Assembly: GCF_029784165.1 (NCBI RefSeq)
Contig: NC_073696.1
Span: forward strand, 154,007,713 to 154,071,712
Length of the DNA: 64,000 bases
DNA from: Wyeomyia smithii
Lineage: Eukaryota; Arthropoda; Insecta; Diptera; Culicidae
Direction: 5' to 3'
Part shown: piece after piece, positions 21,245-32,013 of the stretch
How the letters are laid out: each line of letters starts with the position of its first letter
How positions within the stretch are numbered: the stretch's first letter is position 1
Notes under the pieces: model-generated
Told to the model about the DNA's origin: nothing
What the model saw: the letters and a program-made list of their open reading frames with translations, nothing else
The model's database searches: none
Program-made: the position numbers and the translations under genes

Positions 21245-21580
21245 TTAGGCGTCATCAACCACTTCCGGAACAAACTGTATACCCCGAAGAAACTCGTAGT
21301 GAGAGGATTTACATTTCTGCAACAAAATATAGCATGCGACACCCCTTTCTTCAGGATTTTTCAGCAGGAATCATCCAAAAGACATATTTCTGGCCACAAA
21401 CTGCATTGGCCACTACCGGAACAATCTGAATGTCCCGGAGGAACCCGGAATGAAGCCATTTACATTTCTGCATCAAGTAGAGCGTGCGACACATCTATCC
21501 TCAGAATTATCAGGCATCTTCCAAAACACATATTTTTGAGTATTGGTTGTTTTGGTCACTTTCGAAGCAATCCTTGATTC
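21245..21580 (+). repeat. tandem repeat, period about 152 bp, two copies
   Basis: CATTTCTGCAACAAAATATAG at about 21311 and CATTTCTGCATCAAGTAGAG at about 21463 lie in matching positions of two tandem units. Each unit also holds CACTTCCGG/CACTACCGGAACAA, TGCGACAC and AACACATATTT-like words. Confidence 0.6.
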
Positions 21581-21663
21581 TTGAACAGTGTTGTGAAATT
21601 ATTCTTATCATCAGGTTCTTTCAATGAGGCAAACATTATTCCCGAATAGTGGAGCTTTTTTTT

Positions 21664-21705
21664 CAGGATGACAATGCTCCAGTTCACACGGCTGGCCTCA
21701 TAGAA
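21664..21705 (+). pseudogene. possible Tc1-like transposase relic
   Basis: The plus strand encodes QDDNAPVHTAG, which matches the second catalytic block of Tc1/mariner transposases. Nothing else of the protein is recognisable on either side, so this is a tiny relic or a chance match. Confidence 0.35.
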
Positions 21706-22059
21706 TTTTGGTATGTGTTGAATCCTCCCTCAATGCTTTCTGATAATCGACCAACCAGCATATGCGTCCGCTCATTCTCTTTTGATGACGAACAGAGTAG
21801 TTGATGTTATTTTGTGGTGATATATAATTGTTAATTTACGTGTGAAATAGTGAAGTGATTCACGGTAGATTTATTCTAACGTGTGTCGGTAGTGAATCTA
21901 CAAAAGGTTAAGTACAAGAACAGTTGCTTTAAGCAGCAAGTTTGCGTTAAAGTTTGATAAAATAAAATCCCCCCGACGCTTTCAAAGCAGCGGTGGTGGC
22001 GATTTTTTTTTTTTGCATCTGTCTCTTGTTTCTCTGCATGTCTATTGGTATAGCGTCCC

Positions 22060-22422
22060 GTGTTAACGTGTGTCGTGTGCGATGATTTGCTCTGGCTGTG
22101 GAACGGCAATTGTTCTATCGGCTTCAACTGTGCACGTATGTTTCACTACAAGTGTACTGGACTCACCAAGGCAACGGCAAAGATAGTTACAGATAACGAT
22201 AAACTTTGCTTTAAGTGTGACGAATGTTTATCAAACCAGTGTTGTGGTTGGCAACATTCGATACCGGACGTCAAGCGTATTGAAGAAGAAATGAAGAAAT
22301 TATCTTCTCTCTCTGATTCGGTCATTGAAATGCGGGATCAAATATCGGCCCAGATAAAAAGTGCGTTTAATTTCGGTATGGAACAGTTGAGATTAAATGT
22401 AAATGAATCTCTTGAAAAATAA
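22060..22422 (+). pseudogene. LINE ORF1, PHD-like N-terminal part
   Basis: The frame encodes a Cys4-His-Cys3-like finger: Cys4, Cys7, Cys18, Cys24, His29, Cys32, Cys50/53 and Cys56 (CVVCDD, FHYKCTGL, CFKCDEC). A helical segment (EEEMKKLSSLSDSVIEMRDQ) follows. The first codon is GTG, and the nearest ATG (22038) is in another frame, so the true start is disrupted. A stop at 22420-22422 and a frameshift separate it from the next piece. Confidence 0.65.
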
Positions 22423-22489
22423 TTTTGTGAGAAATTTAATAAATTGAACAATTCGGTTTGGGAAAATAATACGCGTCTTTGAAGACAGC

Positions 22490-23328
22490 GTGACTTTTGC
22501 GCAAGTCGTGAAAGGTCGCCGTAAAAGTATTAAAACGAGTTTTAGTAATAATAATAATATAAATAATGGTTTTAAACCCGTTAAACATAAGACTCGTCCG
22601 GTCATTGTGATCAAACCGAAAGTGTCCAAACAAGCTTGCGAGGAAACTCGGAAGTTTTTGAAAATAAAATTAGATCCAAAAACACACAAAGTAAGTAATT
22701 TTAGGAACGGTAAAGATGGTTCCATTATTGTTGAATTGTTGGCGAAAATATTGATAAGTTGAAAAATGGCATTGAAAGCAATCTGGGTGAAAACTACAGT
22801 GCTGTTGTTCCCACGTCGGTGCCTAGATTGAAAAGAGTGGGCATGAGCGAGAATCTTTCTCCTGATGTTTTCATTGACTTTTTAAAGAGTCAAAATGAAG
22901 CTATCGAAATTAATGATGTAAAAGTAACAAACTCGTGTGAAAATCCACGCTTTCGGTATAACAAGTATAGCGCGGTAATAGAGGTTGGTTTGGAAACGTA
23001 TAACAGCTTGTTATCTGCTAAGCAAGTAAATGTAGAATTTGATCGGTGCTTAGTATTTCCCGCGGTAAATGTTTTGAGATGCTTCAAATGTGGAGAATTT
23101 GAGCACAAGAGAATGGATTGCAAAAATTGTGATACGTGTTCCAGGTGTAGCCTAAAACACAAAACATCTGAATGCACGTCTACTGTTTTGAAATGCGTTA
23201 ATTGTTTAAAGACGAATAAAGAGCGTAACATGAATTTGGACGTCAACCATGCCGCATTTAGTTCAGAATGCTTGATTTATAAAAGATTATTCAATCAAAA
23301 GAAAAGCATCTTGCGTTTCAATAAATAG
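22490..23328 (+). pseudogene. LINE ORF1, RNA-binding and zinc-knuckle part
   Basis: Two overlapping frames (22490-22762 and 22759-23328) continue ORF1. The second has Gag-like zinc knuckles: CFKCGEFEHKRMDC, CSRCSLKHKTSEC and LKCVNC...HAAFSSEC. This triple-knuckle array is typical of LINE ORF1 proteins that package element RNA. A frame change between the two pieces and the loss of the stop-free link to the PHD part mark it as a pseudogene. Confidence 0.7.
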
Positions 23329-23348
23329 CAAACAGTTCCAAGAAGAAT

Positions 23349-23641
23349 GTGAATAAGTTTGAATTTTTGTATTTTAATATTGCGGGGTTGACAACAAACT
23401 ACGTTGCATTACGTCAGATTGAAGACAAACATCCACTTTTAGTGTTTTTATCAGAGACTCACATTGTCGAGATTGAATCATATGATCAATATAGTATTCC
23501 GGGATATAATGTGGCTGCTTGTTTATCACATTCTAGACAAACTGGTGGTGTTACTATTTATGTCAGAGAATCAGTTCAATTCGCGCTTTGCCGAAACGAA
23601 GCGAAGGATGGCAATTGGTTCTTAAGCATAACAGTAGTACG
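23349..23641 (+). pseudogene. LINE ORF2, endonuclease N-terminus
   Basis: It begins with ATG at 23349, 20 bp after the ORF1 stop. It encodes the start of an APE-type endonuclease: FEFLYFNIAGL, LLVFLSETHI with the catalytic Glu, and TGGVTIYVRES. The hAT insertion at 23642 cuts it, and the same frame continues beyond the insertions at 24956 and 28839. Confidence 0.75.
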
Positions 23642-23942
23642 CATGGGCGTAGCCAGAATTTCAAATAGGGGAGGGGGGGAAGCAAGCTCTTCAAAATTTT
23701 AAAGTAAAAAAATGGTACACTAAGATCACTTTTTACGCGGGTGTTTCACACGGCTTTTTTTACGTGGATTCCGGAATTTACGCGGTTTGTTACGCGGATT
23801 CCGGAATTTACGCTTTTTTTAAGCGGCACTTATCCCCCACGTAAAAAGCGACTTGAGTGTGTTTTGAAAAATAGAAATAAATACTAGTCTTTAGTGATTG
23901 TTACATCAAGGCAACCAGTGAAAAGTTGTCCTTAACATTAGA

Positions 23943-24230
23943 GTGGAACATCATCGAATTTGTCTTCGACGAAGAAAACGGAGTTACGTTCGGACGTTGT
24001 TGTTTAACCGCTACCAGGACCTCTTCGAGAACAATGCAGGCCAGCTGAATGATGCGGCGAATGTACGTTTACTTCTCCGGAAGCTGGACACCCATTCGCA
24101 CAGCCGCTATCTCAACTACATCCTGTCAAAGCTTCCCAAGACACAGTCAAGATTCTCAATAAAATCTTCGGGCATCAAACGTCAAACGTTCCGGCAGCGG
24201 TTCATGGGTCTTTTCACGATTGTTGTTGAC
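23943..24230 (+). pseudogene. captured gypsy-type gag fragment in the hAT element
   Basis: The plus strand encodes RYQDLFENNAGQLNDAANVR, then LLLRKLDTHSHSRYLNYIL, which aligns with the minus-strand frame at 8998-8480. A shifted frame just before it gives IIEFVFDEENGVTFGR. It is antisense to the transposase remnant. The gag match comes from family knowledge of mosquito gypsy polyproteins. Confidence 0.6.
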
Positions 24231-24790
24231 CATCTGCCGATGAACACTGAGCAAGCAGAGAGCACTCAATCGCTGTTCAAATATTGTTGACCTCAGCCAG
24301 GTTTTCACCCGACGTAATGTGCTGAACGAGCGTTCAATCGTGCATGTTTCCATGGTAGAGCAAGTGCAATTTTAACTGCTTTCTCAGTCACGGGGAAGAA
24401 AGAACGGGCTTTAGCTAGCAGGTCTTTAAGATCCAACTCTTCCAAGTTCTTACGGTCTGCTCTCATACTGCTGCAATGTTAATACAAAACTTCCACCTCT
24501 CCAACAAAATTGGTGACTTCATAAAAAAATACGAAATTTTCGGTTTTGCGCGTGAACTCTTCCAACGACATGCGTATTACGTTAGCGGGATACAGCAAGG
24601 ACAACGCGTAGGCAGGTGCACTATCTTCATCGAACCGTGTTTCCAGTGAGGTTACAAGAGAATCAAGGTAAGGAATTGTCACAGCTCGGTTCCAATATTC
24701 CAAGCTAGTTGATGCAGGCGGATTTGCCCGGTACTTTTGCCGCTGCAATATCCTTGGTGGATCAACTGAAAAACCAGTGCAATTCCACAC
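24220..24790 (-). pseudogene. hAT transposase C-terminal remnant
   Basis: The minus strand at 24790-24479 encodes PPRILQRQKYRANPPA and LEYWNRAVTIPYLDSLVTSLETRF, typical of zinc-finger MYM-like hAT transposases. After a stop, the piece at 24353-24156 holds ERSFSTLRRVKTWLRST and QRLSALCLLSVHR, the hAT dimerisation domain. The BED finger and most of the catalytic core are absent, and stops separate the pieces. Confidence 0.75.
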
Positions 24791-24975
24791 AACAGCGCAA
24801 GCATTTCAGTCAATTATTTTTGATCTGGCTGTTACTTAACACAGGTGTTTCTATGGGCTAAATATATCAGAGTTAATGAAAACAAAACTCTGCACCAATG
24901 TCAACATTTAGGGGGGTGCAACGGGCCCCCCTACTATTTTCTGGCTACGCCTATGGTAGTACGTGGTATGAAGGT

Positions 24976-25861
24976 TGTAACAGGGGGTCACCCTGTACAC
25001 ACTTAAATTTGCCCGGCGAAACCCTTACAGGGCGGCCAGATACCTCTATCGGACTTTCGGACTTTTGTTAGAATACAAAAGAAAAAAAAAAACAACAAAT
25101 AAATAAAATAGAAACTTATCCGCGTTCATTCCTTCCTTTTCCTCTTTGCTGTCGGTGGTGGGGATGGTTGCCGATGGTGGTCGTTGTCCGGCCGGTTGAG
25201 GTGTCCGGCTGCGGATTCCGCTGCGATGACGGTCTTCGGCGGGAGGTGTTCTTCTGTTCCTTGGCACTTAGCCGGGGGTAGCAAATCGTGTAGCTTACCC
25301 ACTCCGGCGAGCAAACACAAAAAAGCACTCAATTCACGGGCCAACGGGACAACCTTCGTTGGTCTTATAAAGAGCGGAACAACCTTCGCTCCTACGGGAC
25401 ACAAACTGTAAAAATAAAACAGTTAAAAACGCGTACTTTTCGAACATAAACAAACGACGCGTGTCACTCGTACCGTGATCGAGGCTCAACTAACTATCCC
25501 GCGATGGCTGCCGACCACAACAAACCCGTCGAGACTTAATTCAGCACCACTTTTTCGCAGCTAGAGGAAAATACCGACCTATCTATCCCTAACAATTATT
25601 CTACAAACATGACATAAAAATTATCGAACCTATCTAACGCGACAATATCGTTCACAAACGGAAAAACAAACGAATTTAAACGAAAATGAACAAACTTATG
25701 TGAACGATATTCAGCGCAAGTGGTGACAGTTGTCTTGTTGGGTACACGCTGCTGCGGGGGTGTTTAAATGAGGGGTATTTTTACTCACACACTCTCCCGC
25801 GGTAGTACCAAAATTAGGTAAATTTCCACTCGATGCTGAAATTGCAACCGCACCGGTTACA
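24976..25861 (-). repeat. 3' LTR of gypsy element (full)
   Basis: It is 886 bp long and starts TGTAAC and ends GTTACA. Its part at 25262-25861 is repeated at 28238-28838; the part at 24976-25261 has no partner because the other LTR is truncated. The outer border is supported by the target duplication. Confidence 0.8.
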
Positions 25862-27575
25862 ATCTCGCCCACACCGAGTGGAAAAAAAAATTGACAACAA
25901 TTTTTTTTTACTAACCTAACACCTAACACCGAAAACAATAATAAACGGGGAATGAATAAGTTAATGAACAAATAAATAAATAAATTAATAAATAAATAAA
26001 TAAACAAATAAATATATAAAAATGTACAAAATCTGCTATCCCTATCATTCCTTCCGTAATTTACAAGCAAACAATTCCAAAAACTAATCGACCGGAGTTC
26101 CGAATCGTTGAGATTGTTTGGTCTTGGTGTGAAGTGCTAATTTTGAAAGCATTCGCAAAGCGAGAAGCAGTCAGCTCTCATCTGACCCAATCAAGGCCTG
26201 AACTTGAAATCCAATTCTAATCCATTCTTCAAGACAACTCATCTTCCCAAAATACTGCAAGTCCCAGTACTAGTTTTGTACGGTTCTGACTTGCAGGGGA
26301 CCGGTTGTCGGTTTTTTTATCGACTGTCCAACTTTCGTGTTCTTACGGTGCCAACACTCGATACCTGAGCTAGAGTTAATTTCCGAACCACTCATTCAAT
26401 TCTCTCTTTCATACATACCCTTTCATTCCTATTCATTATTCATACCCTTTCATTGCAATTCGACTTACCTTTTGAATTAACTATAGAACATTGTATCTCG
26501 CCCAACCACGTCAACTTTTATTCGTTTACTCATGCATATCCAAACACACATTCACGCACTCCTTCTGGCACCCATCCCACGTTATCGTCAACATTCTGGA
26601 CCATGTCTTTCTGTCCCTGTTCATCTCAAAAGCATCTCTCATACTGAGACGTTTGAGAGGGACCAAAGCATGTCTCTCGCATAATGCGGTAAATAATAAA
26701 AATATTCCCTAAGGAATTCAATTTAATCACCCTGGTGGTTAAAATCTGAAATCCCAGTATTATGCAAGACTCCGAATACACAACATTCGGTTCCGATGAC
26801 GCACATTCATACATATCCACATTCGGCCGCACCGTACATACATTACATTGCCTTACCACAAACGATCAGTTTCTAATCCGAATCCATCTTATCGTTCCAG
26901 GCAGCACGGCATCGTTTGGAGACGTCAACCGGCGATGGCGTCATTCCTAAGCGGAATGATCAATGAATATTTTATGTAAACAAACCGGAATGGAAACTCG
27001 CCGTTCACATTCCGATTTTCGCGATTTTTTTAGGTTTTCGCGACGATTTCTCGCGGCGAAAATACGTTGCGCGTGCGTGTTTATCCCCATAGAAAAGGGG
27101 AAAAGTGTTTTGTGCGAAAAAGAAACGCCCAAACAAGGCAAAAATTTGTAAAAAGTCCCCGCTGAAGAGGGGTGAAAACTAAATCAATGGCACCGAACAA
27201 GGTAAAGTGATGTGTTTTCGGTTGTTTGCCTTCTGTTTCCAAGTGCCAGTGCGTGGGTGTTTTTCCAAAAGGCGCGGAATTCTATCCGGCAAAAATAAAA
27301 TCTACACCATCACGACTGTTTTTGGAACAGAAAGCAAAACTTCAGCGGAACGATTTATTACTCCGCCACTAGTACGAAGCACGCAAAACGTTAACGAAGG
27401 TAATGAAGAACCTTCTAACAGCAGTGTAAGTCTCCCTTTTTGCTATTCACTAGAAAAAGGTAGAGCAACGCATAAATGGATCGACAGTCCAAATGTAATC
27501 CGGCGGTCGCCTTTCAAATGTTCCCAAATGAACAATTCGTTTAAAAGCAGGCCGCCGGTACAAAATTGTACCAGT
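25862..27575. other. gypsy internal region between integrase and 3' LTR
   Basis: No minus-strand ORF of note is present, so no recognisable third gene remains. It holds an (AAAT)n tract at about 25970-26015. On the plus strand at 26990-27430 is a G+C-richer segment with AAATCAATGG at about 27182-27191 and a GTAAAG 12 codons-length bases later, which looks like a gene 5' end with a splice donor. I cannot name it. Confidence 0.35.
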
Positions 27576-28237
27576 TTATGCTGGTTTGAGAAGATTTGCT
27601 GGCCAAACACCAAGATTTTTCCCGGTAGGATCAACCAGCTCGTAAGACGAAGACCCCTTTTTGGCGAGAACGTTCGCCGGTAAGTATTGTGGTCCAATTT
27701 TAGCGTTATAAGGTTCGAGAGCGTTCGACAGCTTCATGTTTCGTCGGTAAACAATTTGACCGACTGCGAATGGGTTCGCAAATTTGCGATGTCGCTCGTT
27801 GTATTGCTGTCGAGCACCCTCTGAGGCCTTACTAAGATTTTTAACCACAATACCCCGGATTGTCTCTAATTGGTCCTGTCTTGATTTCAGATCACCCTCC
27901 CCGGAAAACCTGGAGTAGTCATCCCCTGATGCCATTTCGCAACCATGGACGACGAAATGAGGACTAAACCCAGTAGAAGAATGAACCGTGGTATTTAGGA
28001 TGCGTTCCACATCAGAAATGCGGGCATCCCAGTTGCGCTGGTCCGTGCGGGCGTACGCGCGTATTGCCGTATTTATAGAACGATTCGTTCGTTCTACCGG
28101 GTTAGCCTGCGAATGATATCTCGAATTCAGTCAATGTGTAACATTCGTTACTTTTAGGAACCGGCTGAATTCTTTGGAGATGAACGTCGAACCATTATCG
28201 TTCAACAGGATTTCCGGACTTCCATGGCGGTTGAACC
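27576..28237 (-). pseudogene. gypsy integrase, C-terminal half
   Basis: Read from 28237 downward, the minus strand holds NDNGSTFISKEF with the second catalytic Asp. After one stop comes HSQANPVERTNR with the catalytic Glu. A C-terminal domain (GQIVYRRNMKLSNALEPYNAKIGPQYLPA) continues to a stop at 27576. The first half of integrase is deleted up to the truncated LTR. The open piece from 28010 has 144 residues. Confidence 0.8.
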
Positions 28238-28838
28238 TGGCACTTAGCCGGGGGTAGCAAATCGTGTAGCTTACCCACTCCGGCGAGCGAACACAAAAAA
28301 AGCACTGAATTCACGGGCCAACGGGACAACCTTCGTTGGTCTTATAAAGAGCGGAACAACCTTCGCTCCTACGGGACACAAACTGTAAAAATAAAACAGT
28401 TAAAAACACGTACTTTTCGAACATAAACAAACGACGCGTGTCACTCGTACCGTGATCGAGGCTCAACTAACTATCCCGCGATGGCTGCCGACCACAACAA
28501 ACCCGCCGAGACTTAATTCAGCACCACTTTTTCGCAGCTAGAGAAAAATACCGACCTATCTATCCCTAACAATTATTCTACAAACATGACATAAAAATTA
28601 TCGAACCTATCTAACGCGACAATATCGTTCACAAACGGAAAAACAAACGAATTTAAACGAAAATAAACAAACTTATGTGAACGATATTCAGCGCAAGTGG
28701 TGACAGTTGTCATGTTGGGTACACGCTGCTGCGGGGGTGTTTAAATAAGGGTAATTTTTACTCATACACTCTCCCGCGGTAGTATCAAAATTTGGTAAAT
28801 TTCCACTCGATGCTGAAATTGCAACCGCACCGGTTACA
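28238..28838 (-). repeat. 5' LTR of gypsy element (truncated)
   Basis: This 601-bp copy of the LTR lacks the inner 286 bp present in the left LTR. The break joins TGGCACTTAGCC directly to integrase sequence. The outer end GTTACA at 28838 is intact and followed by the target duplication aggt. Confidence 0.85.
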
Positions 28839-29590
28839 AGGTGGGTAATTTCAGTGTTTTGTATCATTCTCCCAATGCTAGTGACCACCGTTTTCTTGAA
28901 ACATTGGAGAACTGGCTTGATGAGTTTCTTGATTATAGTAAATTAAATAGATTGACTGGCGATTTTAATATCAACTGGCGTGATAATACAAATTCGAATC
29001 ATTTGAAATATTTAGTAGAATCTTTCAATTTCAAACAAAGTGTTGATGAATAGACACGTATTTCCCAGCGAAGTAGAAGTTTGATTGATCATGTTTATTC
29101 CAATTTGGATTCCATTTGTTCAGTAACGGGTTCTGATATGAAAATAACCGATCATAGGACATTGGAAATCACTGTATTAGATAACTTGAGTAAGAATAAT
29201 GATTTTAAAAAATTCAAATGCTGGAGAAAATATTCGAAACAGGCTGTTTCGAATTTTGTTGAAAAAATCTTGTATTTTCCAATCGCGTCCGGTAATTTAG
29301 ATGATTCTGCAGCTGTTCTTACTAGTATTTTGAAAACGTGTACGAATCATCTAGTTGAACATAAATTTGTATCCTTGAAGAACGCGAATAGCTGGTACAA
29401 ATTGGATCTTTTGCATCTTAGGCGCAAGAGGGACGAATTGTACAAAAAGTTTTGTTTATAAAACAGTCAGAGTCATTGGAATAAGTACACAATCACGCGT
29501 AATAAATATTCACAAGCGTTAAAAAAGACGTGATATATTCCAGAAAAAGATTACTCAGCATCAAAACAACAGCAAAGAATTATGAAATTC
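28839..29590 (+). pseudogene. LINE ORF2, endonuclease C-terminal half
   Basis: This continues the frame of 23349-23641. It encodes GNFSVLYHSPNASD, RLTGDFNINWRDN (the GDFN box) and, after one in-frame TAG at 29051-29053, SLIDHVYSN and KITDHRTLEI (the terminal His box). A linker follows to 29461, with further stops. RT motifs are absent because the element ends at about 29600. Confidence 0.75.
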
Positions 29591-29604
29591 ACGAAACTCG
29601 TAAT

Positions 29605-30815
29605 ATGCAGTGTTGCCAACTAACTCTGACTGACTGCAATCGGCCTTAAGATATGATCAAAGCCAAAAGACAAATTGATTGAAATGATTGGTTTTATCGA
29701 AATGACAACATCCTCGACTTTTGGCTTCTGTACATCGCCTTAATTCTGAATACATTCATATTGGGTGGTATTCGGTCATTTCCAGCAGATTTTCTGGCAT
29801 CAATCTGACACTGAAAATACGCATATTGAGATATATTTAGTTATTTAGGTTGTTTTCCAGAAACTAAAAGTGGTCGTCTTTAAATTCAAAATGGTGCCTG
29901 AGTCCAATTGTTAGCTCATTGCATCATTCTGGTTCCAGAGAAACTCATATTGGATGTTACTTGGTTATTTAAAATAATTTCTGGCCTTTGAGTGTCATTC
30001 TGGTTGAAGAAACACTCATATTGAGTGTTATTCGATCATATTCGGCTGTTTCCCAGGAACCGGAAGTCGCCAACCTAGAATTCAAAATGGGGTCTGTGGT
30101 TGATTTCAGCTGCTGAGTCTGAGGTCAATTTTTTGCTTCTTGTTCATTTCCGGCGGTTTTCCAGAAACCGGAAGTAACCATCTTAAAATTCAAGATTGTT
30201 TCTGTGATCGATTTTTAGCTTCTGTGCATCTTTCTGGTTCCGGAAATACTCATATTTAATGGGAATAGTCAATTTCAGGCTGTTTTTCAGAAACCGGAAG
30301 ACGCCATCTTAGAATTAAGAATTGTATCTGTGGTCGGAAATTGGCAATTTTTTGGCTGTTTTCCATAAACCGAAAGTTTATCATACAATCCAAGATGTTG
30401 CCTGAGGTCGATTATGGAACATATTTGCTATCACTAAAAACATTCACCTGCCAAATATGGTTCCATTTAGTTGATTAGATCGCGAGATGTGCAGAAATGT
30501 GTGCTTCATTTGTATGGAACCCCTCCCTTCCAGAAGAGGAAGGGGTGTCAAACTATCATAGGAACCTTTATCGGCACCAAAACCCCTACATACAAGTTTT
30601 CACTTCGATCGGCTCGGTAGTTTTCGAGCCTATATGGTTCAGATAGACAGACTGCATTTTAATATGTATAAAATACAACATCAATATTTTAGAACCTAAA
30701 GAGTGAATTCACATTCATTGGATTGAAGCGTTCATATAATAAAAGTAAATAAATAAATAAAAGTTTGAATTAGAAAGGCTGGGTCTGACCGCTAGGTGGA
30801 TTAATTTAGGTTTTC
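29605..30815 (-). repeat. modular repeat copy 5 (reverse), B-C-D
   Basis: It starts in the A/B boundary (ATCAAAGCCAAAAGACAAAT, TTTTATCGAAATGACA). It has B-zone units to about 30420, a C zone (CACCTGCCAAATATGG, AGTTTTCGAGCCTATATGG) to about 30660, and a D zone ending in the head GCTAGGTGGATTAATTTAGG at 30792-30811. The head abuts an I-clade LINE piece. Confidence 0.75.
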
Positions 30816-30837
30816 TGCAGCTCAGCTGCAGCTCCTA

Positions 30838-31425
30838 CTAACGGGTAAAACGATCTCTCAGGTTTTGGTCGCTGAATATCTCGGAGTCTGTTTCGACTCT
30901 AAATGCACCTGGGCTTGTCATATTAGGTTTCTGACACGAAAATACCAACAGAGGATTAATTTTCTTCGTACGATTACCGGAACTAGGTAGGGAACCCACC
31001 CAGGAGACCTTCTGAGGCTTTACCAAACAGCAATATTGTCTGTAATTGAGTACGGGTGTTTCTGCTTCCGCTCCGCAGCAAACACACATTTGATCAAACT
31101 GGAGCGAATACAATATCGTTGTTTGCGTATTGCCTTGGGTTGCTTGCAGTCGACCCCAATGAGTCTTGAAGTGCTAGCGGGTATTCTTCCGTTGAAACAT
31201 CGCTTTTGGAATCTGTCTTACCGGTTGCTAATTAGATACACAGTTATGAACCCATTAGTAATTGAAAATTTCGAGAGGATGGTCGACCTTCAATCTCAAT
31301 TCAGATATATGACTTTATATTTTGACTATATGGCTCAAGATATTAACCCTTCTTCATACGTTTCCTCCAATATCGCACTTTTAGGTACTTCTATTAATGC
31401 TATCTTCTTCGACACCACCATGAAA
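30838..31425 (+). pseudogene. I-clade LINE ORF2, RT thumb and linker
   Basis: Forward frames encode VAEYLGVCFDSKCTW, QQRINFLRTITGTR, then a stop. After it come LLRLYQTAILSVIEYGCFCF and HLIKLERIQYRCLRIALGC, the conserved region just after RT in I and related LINEs. The stop and the cut at 31425 make it non-functional. Confidence 0.7.
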
Positions 31426-31760
31426 AACCTAAATTAATCCACCTAGCGGTCAGACCCAGCCTTTCTCATTCAAACTCTTATTTGTTTAAATAGATTTACA
31501 TGAACGCTTCAATCCAATAAATGTATATTCACTCTTTAGGTTCTAAAACATTGATGTTGTAATCTATACATTAAAAATGCAGTCCGCTCTGCCTGTCTGA
31601 TCCGTATAGGCTCGAAAACTACCAAACCGATTGACTTGAAAATTTGTATGTAGAGGTTTTTGGTGCTCCACTGGATATCAATATAAATGAAACATAAATT
31701 TCTGCACAACTCAAGAACAAACCAAGCAAATAAAACCGAATTTGGCATGTGGATGTTTTA

Positions 31761-32013
31761 CTACTTTTAAGGCGACAGACCGATTATCGATCCAGTGCCG
31801 AATCCAGAATACGTCGCCATGTCCCTCGGTCTTGGGCTGCTATCCTTCAATCGCCCCTAACACCTATTTCGCGTGCATCCTCGTCGACAGCACACATCCA
31901 ACGAGTGCGGGGTCTACCCCAAAGTCGACGACCTCTATCGGGATTCCTGCTAAATATAGCCTTCGCTTGACGCTCATCCGGCATTCTCGCTACATGCCCA
32001 GCCCACTGAAGCC
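31761..32013 (-). pseudogene. RTE LINE C-terminal tail
   Basis: Read on the minus strand after the R1 insertion site, it encodes GHVARMPDERQAK, NPDRGRRLWGRPRTRW and DWRIAAQDRGTWRRILDSALDR. It then ends at the element's 3' terminus. It continues the reading begun at 35992-35916. Confidence 0.7.

Larger units (their letters stand above)
18942..21650. other. A+T-rich region without a recognisable gene
   Basis: The longest frame (19039-19497, 152 codons) has no recognisable domain and unremarkable A+T-driven composition, so I do not call it a gene. A minisatellite lies at 20081-20182, and two copies of an approximately 152-bp tandem repeat lie at about 21290-21580 (separate entries). The rest holds nothing I can name. 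Confidence 0.4.
23642..24955 (-). mobile_element. hAT-family element with captured gag, 8-bp TSD
   Basis: This 1314-bp element has inverted termini CATGGGCGTAGCCAGAA and (reverse complement of the right end) CATAGGCGTAGCCAGAA. A perfect 8-bp duplication, gtagtacg, flanks it at 23634-23641 and 24956-24963. Both features are hallmarks of hAT transposons. The minus strand keeps only the C-terminal part of the transposase. An antisense gypsy gag fragment sits between the transposase end and the left TIR. Without a full transposase the copy is non-autonomous. Confidence 0.88.
24976..28838 (-). mobile_element. Ty3/gypsy LTR element, internally deleted, 4-bp TSD
   Basis: The ends are TGTAAC and GTTACA, flanked by aggt at 24972-24975 and 28839-28842. 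The left LTR (3' LTR of this minus-strand element) is 24976-25861. The right one is cut down to 28238-28838. Only the end of integrase remains of gag-pol. By eye the two LTRs differ at roughly a dozen positions over 600 bp, so it is older than the BEL element at 48 kb. The primer site and all of gag, protease and RT are gone. Confidence 0.85.
21850..29600 (+). mobile_element. decayed PHD/zinc-knuckle non-LTR retrotransposon, twice interrupted
   Basis: ORF1 pieces (22060-23328) and ORF2 endonuclease pieces (23349-23640, 24956-24975, 28839-29590) belong to one LINE. A hAT element (23642-24955) and a gypsy LTR element (24976-28838) split the endonuclease. Removing both with one copy of each target duplication restores a continuous endonuclease frame. 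The RT half is missing: the element ends at about 29600 where modular repeat copy 5 begins. The clade is uncertain (CR1/Jockey-group). The 5' boundary is a guess from where recognisable coding begins. Confidence 0.7.

Noticed and set aside
25711..26070. 119-codon minus frame rich in Leu/Phe/Ile/Tyr, membrane-protein-like
   Set aside because: The hydrophobic run is the translation of an (AAAT)n repeat joining the gypsy LTR edge.
27207..27683. 158-codon plus-strand gene
   Set aside because: Its second half is antisense to the gypsy integrase; only the first part (27180-27430) remains unexplained and is noted as a weak finding.
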